Shown here piece by piece: positions 33,495-40,803 of a stretch of DNA of 64,000 bases (the stretch's first letter is position 1; every line of letters begins with the position of its first letter). The stretch covers positions 806,001 through 870,000 of the forward strand of contig NZ_CP108484.1 in assembly GCF_036226505.1 (NCBI RefSeq), in the 5' to 3' direction. The stretch comes from Kitasatospora sp. NBC_01246 (lineage in GTDB: Bacteria > Actinomycetota > Actinomycetes > Streptomycetales > Streptomycetaceae). The notes under the pieces were generated by a model. It was not told where the DNA came from. It made no database searches and saw only the letters and a program-made list of their open reading frames with translations. The position numbers and the translations under genes were made by a program.

Positions 33495-33669
33495 CGTCCG
33501 ACGGCGCCCGGTCGCCCGCCGAGGACGCCCGGCGGCGCGGTCCGGCCCACCGGGACCGGGTGTCCGTTCCCCTGGCGGTACGGGGGACGGCGGGCCGCGC
33601 ACGCGGCCGGCGGCGTTGGGCCGTGGGAGGGATCCGGCCCGCCCCGGGCAGCGCCCGACCCGTGGCGGC

Positions 33670-34611
33670 TCAGCCCGAGGTGGCGACCCGGTCCCGCCAC
33701 CACCGCAGCGTCGCCGCGACCTGCTCGTCGACGGGAGTGGCCCGCACCGCGAACTCGGCCTCGTAGGCGCTCGCGTCGACGACGTACGGGCGGTCGAACT
33801 GGTAGCGGGTCTCCTTCAGCTCCCGGACCAGCGGGGAGAAGAGTGCCGCCACCCCCAGCACGGCCGGCGCCAGCCTGCGCACCGCGACCGGCCCCGTTCC
33901 CGCCCCGGCGGCGAGCCGGTCGACCATCTCCCGGGCGGACCGCGCGGGCGCCGTCGGGACGTGCCAGGCCCGCCCCCAGGCACGCTCCTCGCCCGCGACC
34001 TCGACCAGCGCCCGGGCCACGTCGGGCAGGTAGCTCCAGCTGTGCGGGGCGTCCGGATCCCCCAGCGTGGAGACCGGCTTGCCGCGCAGCACGCGCGGCA
34101 CGACCCGCCCGGCCAGGTGCCCGCCGTCGGTCACGCCGGGCCCGAAGAAGTCCGAGGCCCGCACCTCGACCGCCCGGATCCGGCCCTGCTCGTGCAGTCG
34201 GCGCGCCTGCTCCCACAGCGCGGCGCGCACCCGGCCCTTGGGCCCGGTGGCCGCGAGCGGCAGCCGCTCGGTCAGCGGGCCCGCCACCGGGCCGTAGCCG
34301 TAGAGGTTCCCGAGCATGACCAGCACGGCGCCGCTCGCCTCGGCCGCCGCGCAGGCCGAGGAGGCCAGCGGCGGCCAGTCCCGCACCCAGTGGTGGTACG
34401 GCGGCGCGGCGCAACTGTGGATCGCGGCCGCGCCCTTCGACAGCTCGGTCAGCCGGGCGCTGTCGGCCGCGTCCGCCGCGACGTGCTCGATCCCCGGTTC
34501 CGGGCTGCGGCCCGACCTGGTGACCACCCGTACGGTATGCCCCTGCTCGGCCAGCAGCCTGGCGGTGGCCGCCCCGGCGGGCCCGAATCCCATGACGACA
34601 TGAAGGCTCAC
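33670..34611 (-). CDS. NAD-dependent epimerase/dehydratase-like protein
   Basis: 313 residues. The Rossmann start VVMGFGPAGAATARLLAEQGHTVRVVTRSG is a GxGxxG variant; GNLYGYGPVAGPLTE replaces the usual YxxxK region (extended SDR subgroup lacking the classical Tyr-Lys pair), followed by RASDFFGPG and SWSYLPDVARALVEVAG, both typical of extended/atypical SDRs such as NAD-epimerase family proteins acting on small substrates. GTG at 34611 with TAGGGT six bases upstream indicates a leaderless message. Substrate unknown. No operon partner. Confidence 0.82.
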   Translation of the reverse strand: MSLHVVMGFGPAGAATARLLAEQGHTVRVVTRSGRSPEPGIEHVAADAADSARLTELSKGAAAIHSCAAPPYHHWVRDWPPLASSACAAAEASGAVLVMLGNLYGYGPVAGPLTERLPLAATGPKGRVRAALWEQARRLHEQGRIRAVEVRASDFFGPGVTDGGHLAGRVVPRVLRGKPVSTLGDPDAPHSWSYLPDVARALVEVAGEERAWGRAWHVPTAPARSAREMVDRLAAGAGTGPVAVRRLAPAVLGVAALFSPLVRELKETRYQFDRPYVVDASAYEAEFAVRATPVDEQVAATLRWWRDRVATSG

Positions 34612-34617
34612 CCACGC

Positions 34618-34623
34618 ACCCTA
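34618..34623 (-). promoter_or_regulatory. -10 element TAGGGT of the leaderless epimerase-like gene
   Basis: On the minus strand TAGGGT, then GCGTGG, then the GTG at 34611. Confidence 0.5.
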
Positions 34624-34706
34624 GCGCGACCGCACGGTGTCCTTTCGGCCGTCGGTCCGCGCTCCGGCGCCCGGAGTTGGCCGCCCGGCGCTCCCGGGGG
34701 ACCGGC

Positions 34707-35189
34707 TCAGGCCGGGCCGGGCGGCGCGTCGATCGCCAGCACCTCGGCGGTGGCCGGGCCCGCAGGCGTGTCGTAGGAGACGGCTTCCCCGGTGCGGCGG
34801 CCGAGCAGCGCATGGCCGAGCGGGCTGTCGTAGGTCACCAGGGTCTGCTCGAACTCGTTGGCGAGCTCGCCGATCTGGAACGTCTCCTCGCCGCCGTCGG
34901 CGAACCGGAGGGTCACGGTGCTGCCCACCCCGATGACGCCGGGCGGAGCGGCGGGGGCCGTGGCCGCCTCGCTCAGTCGCGCGGTGATCCCGGCGATCCG
35001 GGCGTCCAGCCGGGCCGTCTCGGTGACGCGCTGCAACTCGTCGGCCTGGTCGGCCAGATCGCCGGCGGTATCGGTGCCGGTGCCTTTCAGGGTCGCCGCG
35101 ACGGCGTCGCGTTCGATCCGCAGCTGCGCGAGCTCCTGTTCGAGGGCCTCACGGGCCTCGGGGCTGATGGGCTCGGGGACACCGGTCAT
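34707..35189 (-). CDS. GreA/GreB-family protein
   Basis: 160 residues, the standard GreA length. The N-terminal coiled coil (ISPEAREALEQELAQLRIERDAVAATL to about 75) is followed by the C-terminal globular domain (VGSTVTLRFADGGEETFQIG, SPLGHALLGRRTGEAVSYDTPAG), matching SPLGxALLGxxxGDxVxxxxPxG of GreA. The tip of the coiled coil has an acidic pair (GTDTAGDLADQADEL), needed for transcript cleavage in GreA, but spacing differs, so it may be a Gre-like competitor rather than the housekeeping GreA. ATG at 35189 follows GGGAGCAGGA. Monocistronic. Confidence 0.88.
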   Translation of the reverse strand: MTGVPEPISPEAREALEQELAQLRIERDAVAATLKGTGTDTAGDLADQADELQRVTETARLDARIAGITARLSEAATAPAAPPGVIGVGSTVTLRFADGGEETFQIGELANEFEQTLVTYDSPLGHALLGRRTGEAVSYDTPAGPATAEVLAIDAPPGPA

Positions 35190-35341
35190 TCCTGCTCCCG
35201 TGGTGTGGCGGGACAGAACAAATCGCCCTGAAGCGGGTATTTCCGAGCATAGCAAGGACCCTTCGGGCCGGTCGCCCCGGCGGCGCTCCCGGTAGGGCGA
35301 CCGACCGGCCCCGTGTCCGGCCGGTCACCCCCCGGGGCCGG

Positions 35342-35770
35342 TCAGTCGCCGGCCGTGGTGGGGCGGTGGTGGACGTACTCGACCACCGTGCCGTCGGGGT
35401 GGCGGACGTTGAACCCGGCACCGGTGGGAACGTCCCGGAGCGGGACGACGATCTCCGCCCCCTCGGCGAGCAGCCGCTCGTAGTAGGGGCGGACGTCGTC
35501 CACCAGCAGCGTGCCGCTGGTGTCCCGGTACGGCGCCAACTCGCCCTCCTCGCCCGCGATCAGCAGGAACGCGCCGACGGTCGCCAGCCGCAGGGCGCCG
35601 AAGTCGAAGCCGGAGTCGGCCGTCACCGCCTGCAGCCGCTCGTAGAAGGCGACGGCGCCGTCCAGGCCGTCCGGTCCGAGGAAGACCCGGATCAGGACAC
35701 GGGGCTCGGCGAGGTGGGAGGAATCGTTCTGCCGGCGCCACACCCGGGGCGTCCGCTGCTCAGCTGTCAT
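35342..35770 (-). CDS. VOC-family (glyoxalase-like) protein
   Basis: 142 residues. One beta-alpha-beta-beta-beta pair of modules: IRVFLGPDGLDGAVAFYERLQ, then ATVGAFLLIAGE, then GTLLVDDVRPYYERLLAEGAEIVVPLRDVPTGAGFNVRHPDGTVVEYVHH. The last segment has the conserved PDGxxxEyvhH with potential metal ligands Glu and His. Members include glyoxalases, fosfomycin/bleomycin resistance proteins and dioxygenases; this one lacks a diagnostic signature. ATG at 35770 chosen (GAGG about 9 nt upstream); an ATG at 35836 would add 22 unconserved residues. Divergent from the MmyB-type regulator. Confidence 0.8.
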   Translation of the reverse strand: MTAEQRTPRVWRRQNDSSHLAEPRVLIRVFLGPDGLDGAVAFYERLQAVTADSGFDFGALRLATVGAFLLIAGEEGELAPYRDTSGTLLVDDVRPYYERLLAEGAEIVVPLRDVPTGAGFNVRHPDGTVVEYVHHRPTTAGD

Positions 35771-35835
35771 ACCGTCAGCCTCGCCCGTCCCGGGCGGTGG
35801 TGGCAGCCCACCGTTCATGGGGTGAGTCGCACTCA

Positions 35836-35841
35836 TAGGAT
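35836..35841 (+). promoter_or_regulatory. -10 element TAGGAT of a leaderless regulator gene
   Basis: TAGGAT, then CAGCCC, then the ATG at 35848. Confidence 0.55.
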
Positions 35842-35847
35842 CAGCCC

Positions 35848-36741
35848 ATGGACGAGTCGCTACGCCGAGAGCTCGGTGCCCATCTGCGCGCGGCCCGGGC
35901 GTCGATCGCCCCGCAGGACGTCGGCCTCGGCGCCGGCGGCCGGCGCCGCTCCCCCGGGCTGCGCCGCGAGGAGGTCGCCACCCTCGCCGGGGTCAGCGTG
36001 GCCTGGTACACCTGGCTGGAACAGGGCCGGGTGAGCACCTCGCGACAGGTGGTCGACGCCGTCTGCCGGGCGCTGCGAATGGATCCGGTCGCCCACCGGC
36101 ACGCCCTGGCGCTGGCCGGGTTCCTACCCCCTCCCCCGCGCGCCGGGCAGTGGGCGGCGGCCGTCCCCGGCCCGGACACGCTGGCGCTCGTCGACAGCTG
36201 GCACGCCACCCCGGCGCTGGTACTGGACGAGCGCTTCGACGTCCTCGCCGCCAACGCGGCCCACCGGCGCCTGTGGGGGCCCCTGGAGGAGGCCCCGGCC
36301 GAGGAGCGCAATCTGCTGCTGCACCTCGCCGCGGGCCCACCCGGACGCCACCGGATCACGGCCGGCCCCGCCGACGGGAACGGCCCCGGCGGACAGGCGC
36401 TGCTGCGCGGCCTCTACGAGCAGTTCCGGGCTGCCACCGCCCACGTCCCCGACGACCCCCGGTCCGCGGAGATCGTCCGCCGGCTGCACGCGCTGCGGCC
36501 GGACGCCGCGCACTGGTGGCAGTGCCGCGCCGTCGCGGACTTCCGGCCGAGCACGGTCGAGGTGATGGACACCGGGCGCCCGGACCGGGTGCTGCGGCTG
36601 ACCTTCTCGCTGCTGCGGCCGGCGGCCGACACCGGGGTGCTGCTGCTCACCCAGCACCCGGCCGACGCCACCGGAGCCGCCCTGCTCGCCCGGCTCGCGG
36701 CGTGCGCCGATCGGGCTGACGCAGCGTCAACCCATCTGTAG
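35848..36741 (+). CDS. XRE-type regulator with MmyB-like ligand-binding domain
   Basis: 297 residues. Residues 5-75: LGAHLRAARAS..GRRRSPGLRREEVATLAGVSVAWYTWLEQGR, the helix-turn-helix with the RRxPGLRREEVA sequence typical of the MmyB/MLTR group. Residues 105-285: PALVLDERFDVLAANAAHRRLWG and later FRAATAHVPDDPRSAEIVRRL, the PAS-like MmyB domain that binds a hydrophobic ligand. These regulators usually act on an adjacent oxidoreductase or detoxification gene; the divergent VOC protein is the nearest candidate. Leaderless ATG. Confidence 0.92.
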   Translation: MDESLRRELGAHLRAARASIAPQDVGLGAGGRRRSPGLRREEVATLAGVSVAWYTWLEQGRVSTSRQVVDAVCRALRMDPVAHRHALALAGFLPPPPRAGQWAAAVPGPDTLALVDSWHATPALVLDERFDVLAANAAHRRLWGPLEEAPAEERNLLLHLAAGPPGRHRITAGPADGNGPGGQALLRGLYEQFRAATAHVPDDPRSAEIVRRLHALRPDAAHWWQCRAVADFRPSTVEVMDTGRPDRVLRLTFSLLRPAADTGVLLLTQHPADATGAALLARLAACADRADAASTHL

Positions 36742-36842
36742 GCAGAGCATGGTGTCCGACGAACCCGGCCCGGGCACGCGGGTTCGGCCGCCGCCGCGGG
36801 TGGAACACCCCCCAAGGGATCTCCGGTGGAGGGAACAGCGCC

Positions 36843-37475
36843 ATGGGCCTCTTGCACACCGCCTGCACGGTGGCCGTTCCGCTCCTCGCGATGTGGTCCG
36901 TCCTGCGCGTGTGGTTCCGCGGCGACGCCGTGGTCGCGGACTCGCTCGCCGCGTACTGCTGGTCGGCCGTCGGCATCGCGCTCGGCCGGACGGCCGGTCC
37001 GTGGTGGCTGCCGACCGTCTGCTGGACCACCGCGGGCGCCACCCTGCTGTCGCACCTGATCTCGCTGCTGAGGCTGCTGTTCGAGAAACCGCTGGTCCGG
37101 GTCGACCCGGCACGCTTCCGGGAGAGGCTGCTGGAGATCTGCGGGACGGAGACCGGACCGGAGGCCTTCCTGGTCGGCGTGGGCCCGGACGGCACGGTCG
37201 TGGTCCGGGGCCTGGAGGCGGCCGGAGTGCCGCGCCACCGGCACCGGCCGGGCCCCGGCTGCGCCACCTGCTACCTGGAGGAGTTCGTCCGCGAGCTCGC
37301 CGTCAACGGCACGGACGCGGTGGACCGCTACCGCGGCCTGCTGAAGCGCCGCGCCAACCGGCTCTTCCTGCTGCGGCGCGGCGTGATCGACAACCGGTGG
37401 ACGGCGGAGCTCCGGCAGGTGCCCGGCTTCAGGACGCCGTTCGAGTACTCTCCGTGCGCCGTCCACCGCCTCTGA
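36843..37475 (+). CDS. Unrecognised protein with N-terminal membrane segments
   Basis: 210 residues. Two to three hydrophobic stretches (residues 3-25, 38-55, 60-80) are followed by a soluble half with GPGCATCYLEEFVRELAVNGTDAVDRYRGLLKRRANRLFLL, including a CxxC pair that could bind metal. I do not recognise the family. ATG at 36843 is preceded by GGTGGAGGG. The gene is followed by a perfect terminator. Confidence 0.6.
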   Translation: MGLLHTACTVAVPLLAMWSVLRVWFRGDAVVADSLAAYCWSAVGIALGRTAGPWWLPTVCWTTAGATLLSHLISLLRLLFEKPLVRVDPARFRERLLEICGTETGPEAFLVGVGPDGTVVVRGLEAAGVPRHRHRPGPGCATCYLEEFVRELAVNGTDAVDRYRGLLKRRANRLFLLRRGVIDNRWTAELRQVPGFRTPFEYSPCAVHRL

Positions 37476-37508
37476 CGGCGCTCCGCACACCGCCGGTCAC
37501 ACCGAAGC

Positions 37509-37553
37509 GGCCGTTCGAGACCGGCGCCGCGGTGGCACCGGTCTCGAACGGCC
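37509..37553. terminator. Perfect bidirectional terminator, 16-bp stem
   Basis: GGCCGTTCGAGACCGG pairs with CCGGTCTCGAACGGCC around a 13-nt loop, between convergent genes ending at 37475 and 37583. Confidence 0.9.
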
Positions 37554-37582
37554 CCGGCAGCGGGTCCGCGGAGCGGAGGCGC

Positions 37583-37783
37583 TCAGGGAAGCAGCTTGTC
37601 CAGGGCGGCGGGGCCCTCCGCCGCCAGCTTCCGCTCCGCCCACGCGAGGGTCTCCGGGGTGATGTCGCGCCCGGAGGCCAGCACCAGGTCCTCGGGGGTG
37701 ACCTCACCGCCGGCGCCGGTGTGCAGCAGGGCGTCCGGCGTGACCTCGCCGGGCCACTGAATCGAATCGGGTCGGTCGTTCAT
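37583..37783 (-). CDS. 66-residue protein with three VTP repeats
   Basis: ATG at 37783 is preceded by AGGAGGCGGT, a near-perfect ribosome site. The product contains three copies of a short unit: GEVTPDALLHTG, GEVTPEDLVLASG and RDITPETLAWAE. It ends KLAAEGPAALDKLLP. Acidic and soluble. I recognise no family; the repeats suggest a small structured or peptide-precursor protein. It converges on a perfect terminator shared with the gene to its left. Confidence 0.65.
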   Translation of the reverse strand: MNDRPDSIQWPGEVTPDALLHTGAGGEVTPEDLVLASGRDITPETLAWAERKLAAEGPAALDKLLP

Positions 37784-37928
37784 ACCGCCTCCTAGTTCGT
37801 TCACTGCCTCCATCCTGGCGCCTGGAGGGCGAAAACGGACAGCCGTACGGGGTACGCGGGGCCAGATGGTGGAACCGGCCGCGCGCTCGGCCCGCGCGGG
37901 GGTGGCACCGGGAGCGCGCCGGAACCCG

Positions 37929-37934
37929 GACAAT
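37929..37934 (+). promoter_or_regulatory. -10 element GACAAT of a leaderless small gene
   Basis: GACAAT, then GACGGG, then the ATG at 37941. Confidence 0.4.
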
Positions 37935-37940
37935 GACGGG

Positions 37941-38195
37941 ATGAGCAGCGCACACCAGCAACCCCGTGGCCTCACCTCACTGATCCCGCAGTCACGGGCC
38001 ACCACGGCCAGTGAACGGGCCGCCGCCCAGCTCCTGCACCTGCGCGAGACCTCGCTGCCGGTGCCGGTGGTCGCGGCCGCCGCCGAACTCATCGCCGACC
38101 GCCTGGACGACCCGGATCCGGTCACCCGCGAGGTCGCCGCCGCCGTCCACAGCCGCCTGCTCGCCGCCCTGGCGGACATCGCGCCCGGCCGGTGA
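37941..38195 (+). CDS. Unrecognised 84-residue protein
   Basis: Soluble, helical: SERAAAQLLHLRETSLPVPVVAAAAELIADRLDDPDPVTREVAAAVHSRLLAALADI. The regular helix-break-helix pattern with DDPDP could be a small dimer. It starts at a leaderless-looking ATG and converges on the aldo/keto reductase with 24 bp between. No family recognised. Confidence 0.5.
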   Translation: MSSAHQQPRGLTSLIPQSRATTASERAAAQLLHLRETSLPVPVVAAAAELIADRLDDPDPVTREVAAAVHSRLLAALADIAPGR

Positions 38196-38219
38196 GCCCG
38201 CCCGGCGACCGGGGGCCGC

Positions 38220-39092
38220 TCAGCGGGTGCCGACGGCGTCCAGGACGCGCAGCGCCCGGTCGGGCAGCTCGACCGAGGCCGCCGCGATGTTCTCGCGCAG
38301 GTGCGCCACCGAGGAGGTCCCGGGGATGAGCAGGATGTTCGGGGAGCGCCGCAGCAACCAGGCCAGCGCCACCTGCCGGGCCGTGACGCCCAGGTCACGG
38401 GCGACGTCCTCCAGGGCGTCGACCTGGAGCGGGCGGAAGCCGCCCAGCGGGTAGTAGGGCACGTAGGCGATGCCCTGCTCGGCGCACCGGTCGACCAGGT
38501 CGTCGTCCCCGCGCAGGGCGACGTTGTAGTGGTTCTGCACACAGGCCACCGGGGCGATGTCGCGAGCCGCCCTGACCTGCTCGGCGCCGACGTTGCTGAC
38601 CCCGAGGTGGCGGATCAGGCCCTGCTCGCGCAGTTCGGCGAGGACGGCGAACGGCCCGGCGAGGTCGGCGGCGGCCCGGGTGTCGGTCATCCGCAGATTG
38701 ACCAGGTGCAGCGCCGGTACGTCCAGCCGCCGGAGGTTGTCGTGGACGGCCCGGACCAGCTCGTCGCGGGACAGGGCGGCGGGCCAGGCCCGGTCCGGGG
38801 TGCGGCGGGCGCCGACCTTGGTGGCGATGCACAGGTGCTCCGGGTACGGGTGGAGGGCCTCCCGGATCAGGTCGTTGACCACGTGCGGGCCGTAGTAGTC
38901 GCTGGTGTCGAGGTGCGTGATCCCGGCCTCGACGGCGGTGCGCAGGACGGCGAGGGCGGCGTCCCGGTCCCGGGGCGGCCCCCACACCTTCGGGCCCGCC
39001 AGCTGCATCGCGCCGTAGCCGAGCCGGGTGAGGGCCAGCCCACCGATCTTCCAACTGCCCGCCGCGGCCGGGGCGGTCGTCTCTGAGGTCAT
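38220..39092 (-). CDS. Aldo/keto reductase
   Basis: 290 residues, (alpha/beta)8 barrel. Conserved positions: LGYGAMQLAGP, then GITHLDTSDYYGPHVVNDLI with catalytic Asp and Tyr, ATKVG with catalytic Lys (about 84). The usual fourth residue, His in LYLIHR-like segments, is replaced: the matching strand reads ALHLVNLRM, so Asn sits there, as in several oxidoreductases of the Tas/YajO-like bacterial subgroup. The NADPH loop IPGTSSVAHLRENIAA is canonical. Substrate unknown. Convergent with a small gene to its left. Confidence 0.9.
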   Translation of the reverse strand: MTSETTAPAAAGSWKIGGLALTRLGYGAMQLAGPKVWGPPRDRDAALAVLRTAVEAGITHLDTSDYYGPHVVNDLIREALHPYPEHLCIATKVGARRTPDRAWPAALSRDELVRAVHDNLRRLDVPALHLVNLRMTDTRAAADLAGPFAVLAELREQGLIRHLGVSNVGAEQVRAARDIAPVACVQNHYNVALRGDDDLVDRCAEQGIAYVPYYPLGGFRPLQVDALEDVARDLGVTARQVALAWLLRRSPNILLIPGTSSVAHLRENIAAASVELPDRALRVLDAVGTR

Positions 39093-39163
39093 GCCCGGAT
39101 GATCTCCGGGCCGTACACTGGGCCGCCAACGATTAAGGGATGTCCGAATCCTGAGGAGGCCGC

Positions 39164-40153
39164 GTGCACGCGGAACTGGCGTTCTCGGCCGCCGACCTGG
39201 CCCTGGTGCGGTTCACCGTCTCGCCGATGTGGGAGGTGGGCACCAGCTACCGGCTGCTGGCCTCCGGCGCCGCGCACCCCGTGCACCAGCCGTGGATCCA
39301 GCAGGTCCGGCCGCGGGTCACCGCCGCGGGCCTGGACCGGGGGCTGCTCGCCGAGCTGGTGCCGCGCGCCGGCTACGTCGCCGACTTCCTCAACCCGGCG
39401 CCCGCCGGGCCCGCGCCCACCCTGGCGCAGGAGCTGGCCGGGATCCGCGCCACGCCCCCGTCCCGGGTGCACCAGGACCTCGAACGCCTGCGGGGCGAAC
39501 AGGGCTCCCCCGGCCCCCGGCTGCGGGCCCTCCAGGCCTCCCCGCCGGCCCAGCTGGAGCGGCTGGCGGAGGAGATCGAGACGTACTGGGAGCTCGCCCT
39601 GGCCCCCTACTGGGCGCGGATCCGGGCGGTGCTCGACGCCGATGTCTTCCACCGGGCCCGCCAGGTCGCCGAGCACGGCACCGGGCGACTCCTCAACGAA
39701 CTCCACCCCTCGGCGAGTTGGGACGACAACGCGCTGCGGATCGCCCGCCGGCGGCGGACGCTGTCCCGGCAGGGCGCCGGCGACGGGCTGCTGCTGATCC
39801 CCTCGGCGTTCACCGGGCCGCACCTGCTCACCCGGCTGATGCCGCCGGAGCCGCCCCAACTCGCCTATCCGGCCCGCGGCATCGGCGCCCTGTGGGAGTC
39901 CCGGCCGGCCCCGGCGGCGAACGCCCTGGCCGCCGTCCTCGGCCGCTCCCGGACCAGGCTGCTGACCGAACTGGACTCTCCGGCGTCCACCACCGAACTA
40001 GCCCGCCGCACCGGGCTCTCCCCGGCCGGGGTGTCGCAGTACCTCACCGCGCTGCGCGACGCCGGCCTGGTCAGCGCCCACCGGGCCGGCCGCTCGGTGC
40101 TCTACGCCCGTACCTCCGTCGCCGAAGCCGTGCTGGCGGCACCCCGGCCCTGA
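39164..40153 (+). CDS. ArsR-type regulator with DUF5937-like N-terminal domain
   Basis: 329 residues. The N-terminal about 240 residues (FSAADLALVRFTVSPMWEV..YLADFLNP-type, EIETYWELALAPYWARIRAVLDADVFHRARQVAEHGT) form the DUF5937-like sensing domain; the C-terminal LLTELDSPASTTELARRTGLSPAGVSQYLTALRDAGLVSAHRAGRSVLYART is an ArsR winged helix. The metal-site Cys of classic ArsR is absent. GTG at 39164 with GAGGAGG 5 nt upstream. Paralogous over its full length to the gene at 60568-61560 in this window. Divergent from an aldo/keto reductase, a likely target. Confidence 0.88.
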   Translation: MHAELAFSAADLALVRFTVSPMWEVGTSYRLLASGAAHPVHQPWIQQVRPRVTAAGLDRGLLAELVPRAGYVADFLNPAPAGPAPTLAQELAGIRATPPSRVHQDLERLRGEQGSPGPRLRALQASPPAQLERLAEEIETYWELALAPYWARIRAVLDADVFHRARQVAEHGTGRLLNELHPSASWDDNALRIARRRRTLSRQGAGDGLLLIPSAFTGPHLLTRLMPPEPPQLAYPARGIGALWESRPAPAANALAAVLGRSRTRLLTELDSPASTTELARRTGLSPAGVSQYLTALRDAGLVSAHRAGRSVLYARTSVAEAVLAAPRP

Positions 40154-40172
40154 GGGCGTCGGCCGAGGGGGC

Positions 40173-40766
40173 TTGACCGGTCGTCACCCGTCCTGGGACT
40201 GCGAGTTCGAGACCTCCCAGCTGCAGGGCGGCCCGCACCTGAGGGTCGACGCCTCCTGCAAGCACGTCTACGCCCGGGACATCTACGCCTACGCGGGGAA
40301 CTTCGCGCCCGGCTACGCCACCCCGCAGAACATCATCGCCTGGGCCGGCATCGCCAGCGCCCTGGAGAACGTCCTGATCGCCAACGGCCCGGTCGCCACC
40401 GTCAATTCCGGGGTCGACCTCTTCTCCGGCCCCGGCACGGTCGCCGTCCTGCGCGACGTGGTCGGCCTCTACGGCATCAGGCCGACCGGCCACCACGTGT
40501 CCTACGAGAGCTCCAGTTCGGGCGAGTTCCGGGTCGAGAACACCTACGGGAGCACCACCCAGGCCGGTGCCGGCGTCAGCCAGTCGGGCGGCACCCTCCC
40601 GACGAAGCACGCGCCGAACCCGCCGCTGCGCCTGGTCGCCGGCCCGGTCGGCGACGCGAGCTTCACCCGGCCGCCGGCCGACGGGACGCTCGCCGTGGAC
40701 ACCGCGTCGAAGCGGCTGTACGTGCGGGTGGACGGCGCCTGGCTCTGGTCACCGCTCAACCCGTAG
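40173..40766 (+). pseudogene. 5'-truncated fragment of a secreted beta-helix-like protein
   Basis: 197 codons from a TTG with no ribosome site. The product starts abruptly and shows repeated strand-turn segments (LRVDASCKHVYARDIYAYAGNFAPGY, NVLIANGPVATVNSGVDLFSGPGTVAVLRDVVGLYGIRPTG, GEFRVENTYGSTTQAG) as in pectate-lyase-like beta-helix proteins, ending with YVRVDGAWLWSPLNP. A signal peptide and N-terminal half that such proteins need are missing; only 19 bp separate it from the regulator upstream. Probably the 3' remnant of a deleted gene. The remnant itself retains ordinary codon use. Confidence 0.6.
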
Positions 40767-40781
40767 CCGGGCACCCGGCCC

Positions 40782-40803
40782 GACACCGCGCCCGCGCGGT
40801 GTC
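40782..40803. terminator. Terminator hairpin, 9-bp perfect stem
   Basis: GACACCGCG pairs with CGCGGTGTC around CCCG. The right end overlaps the stop codon of the MFS gene (40802-40804). It serves the convergent fragment gene and MFS gene. Confidence 0.7.
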
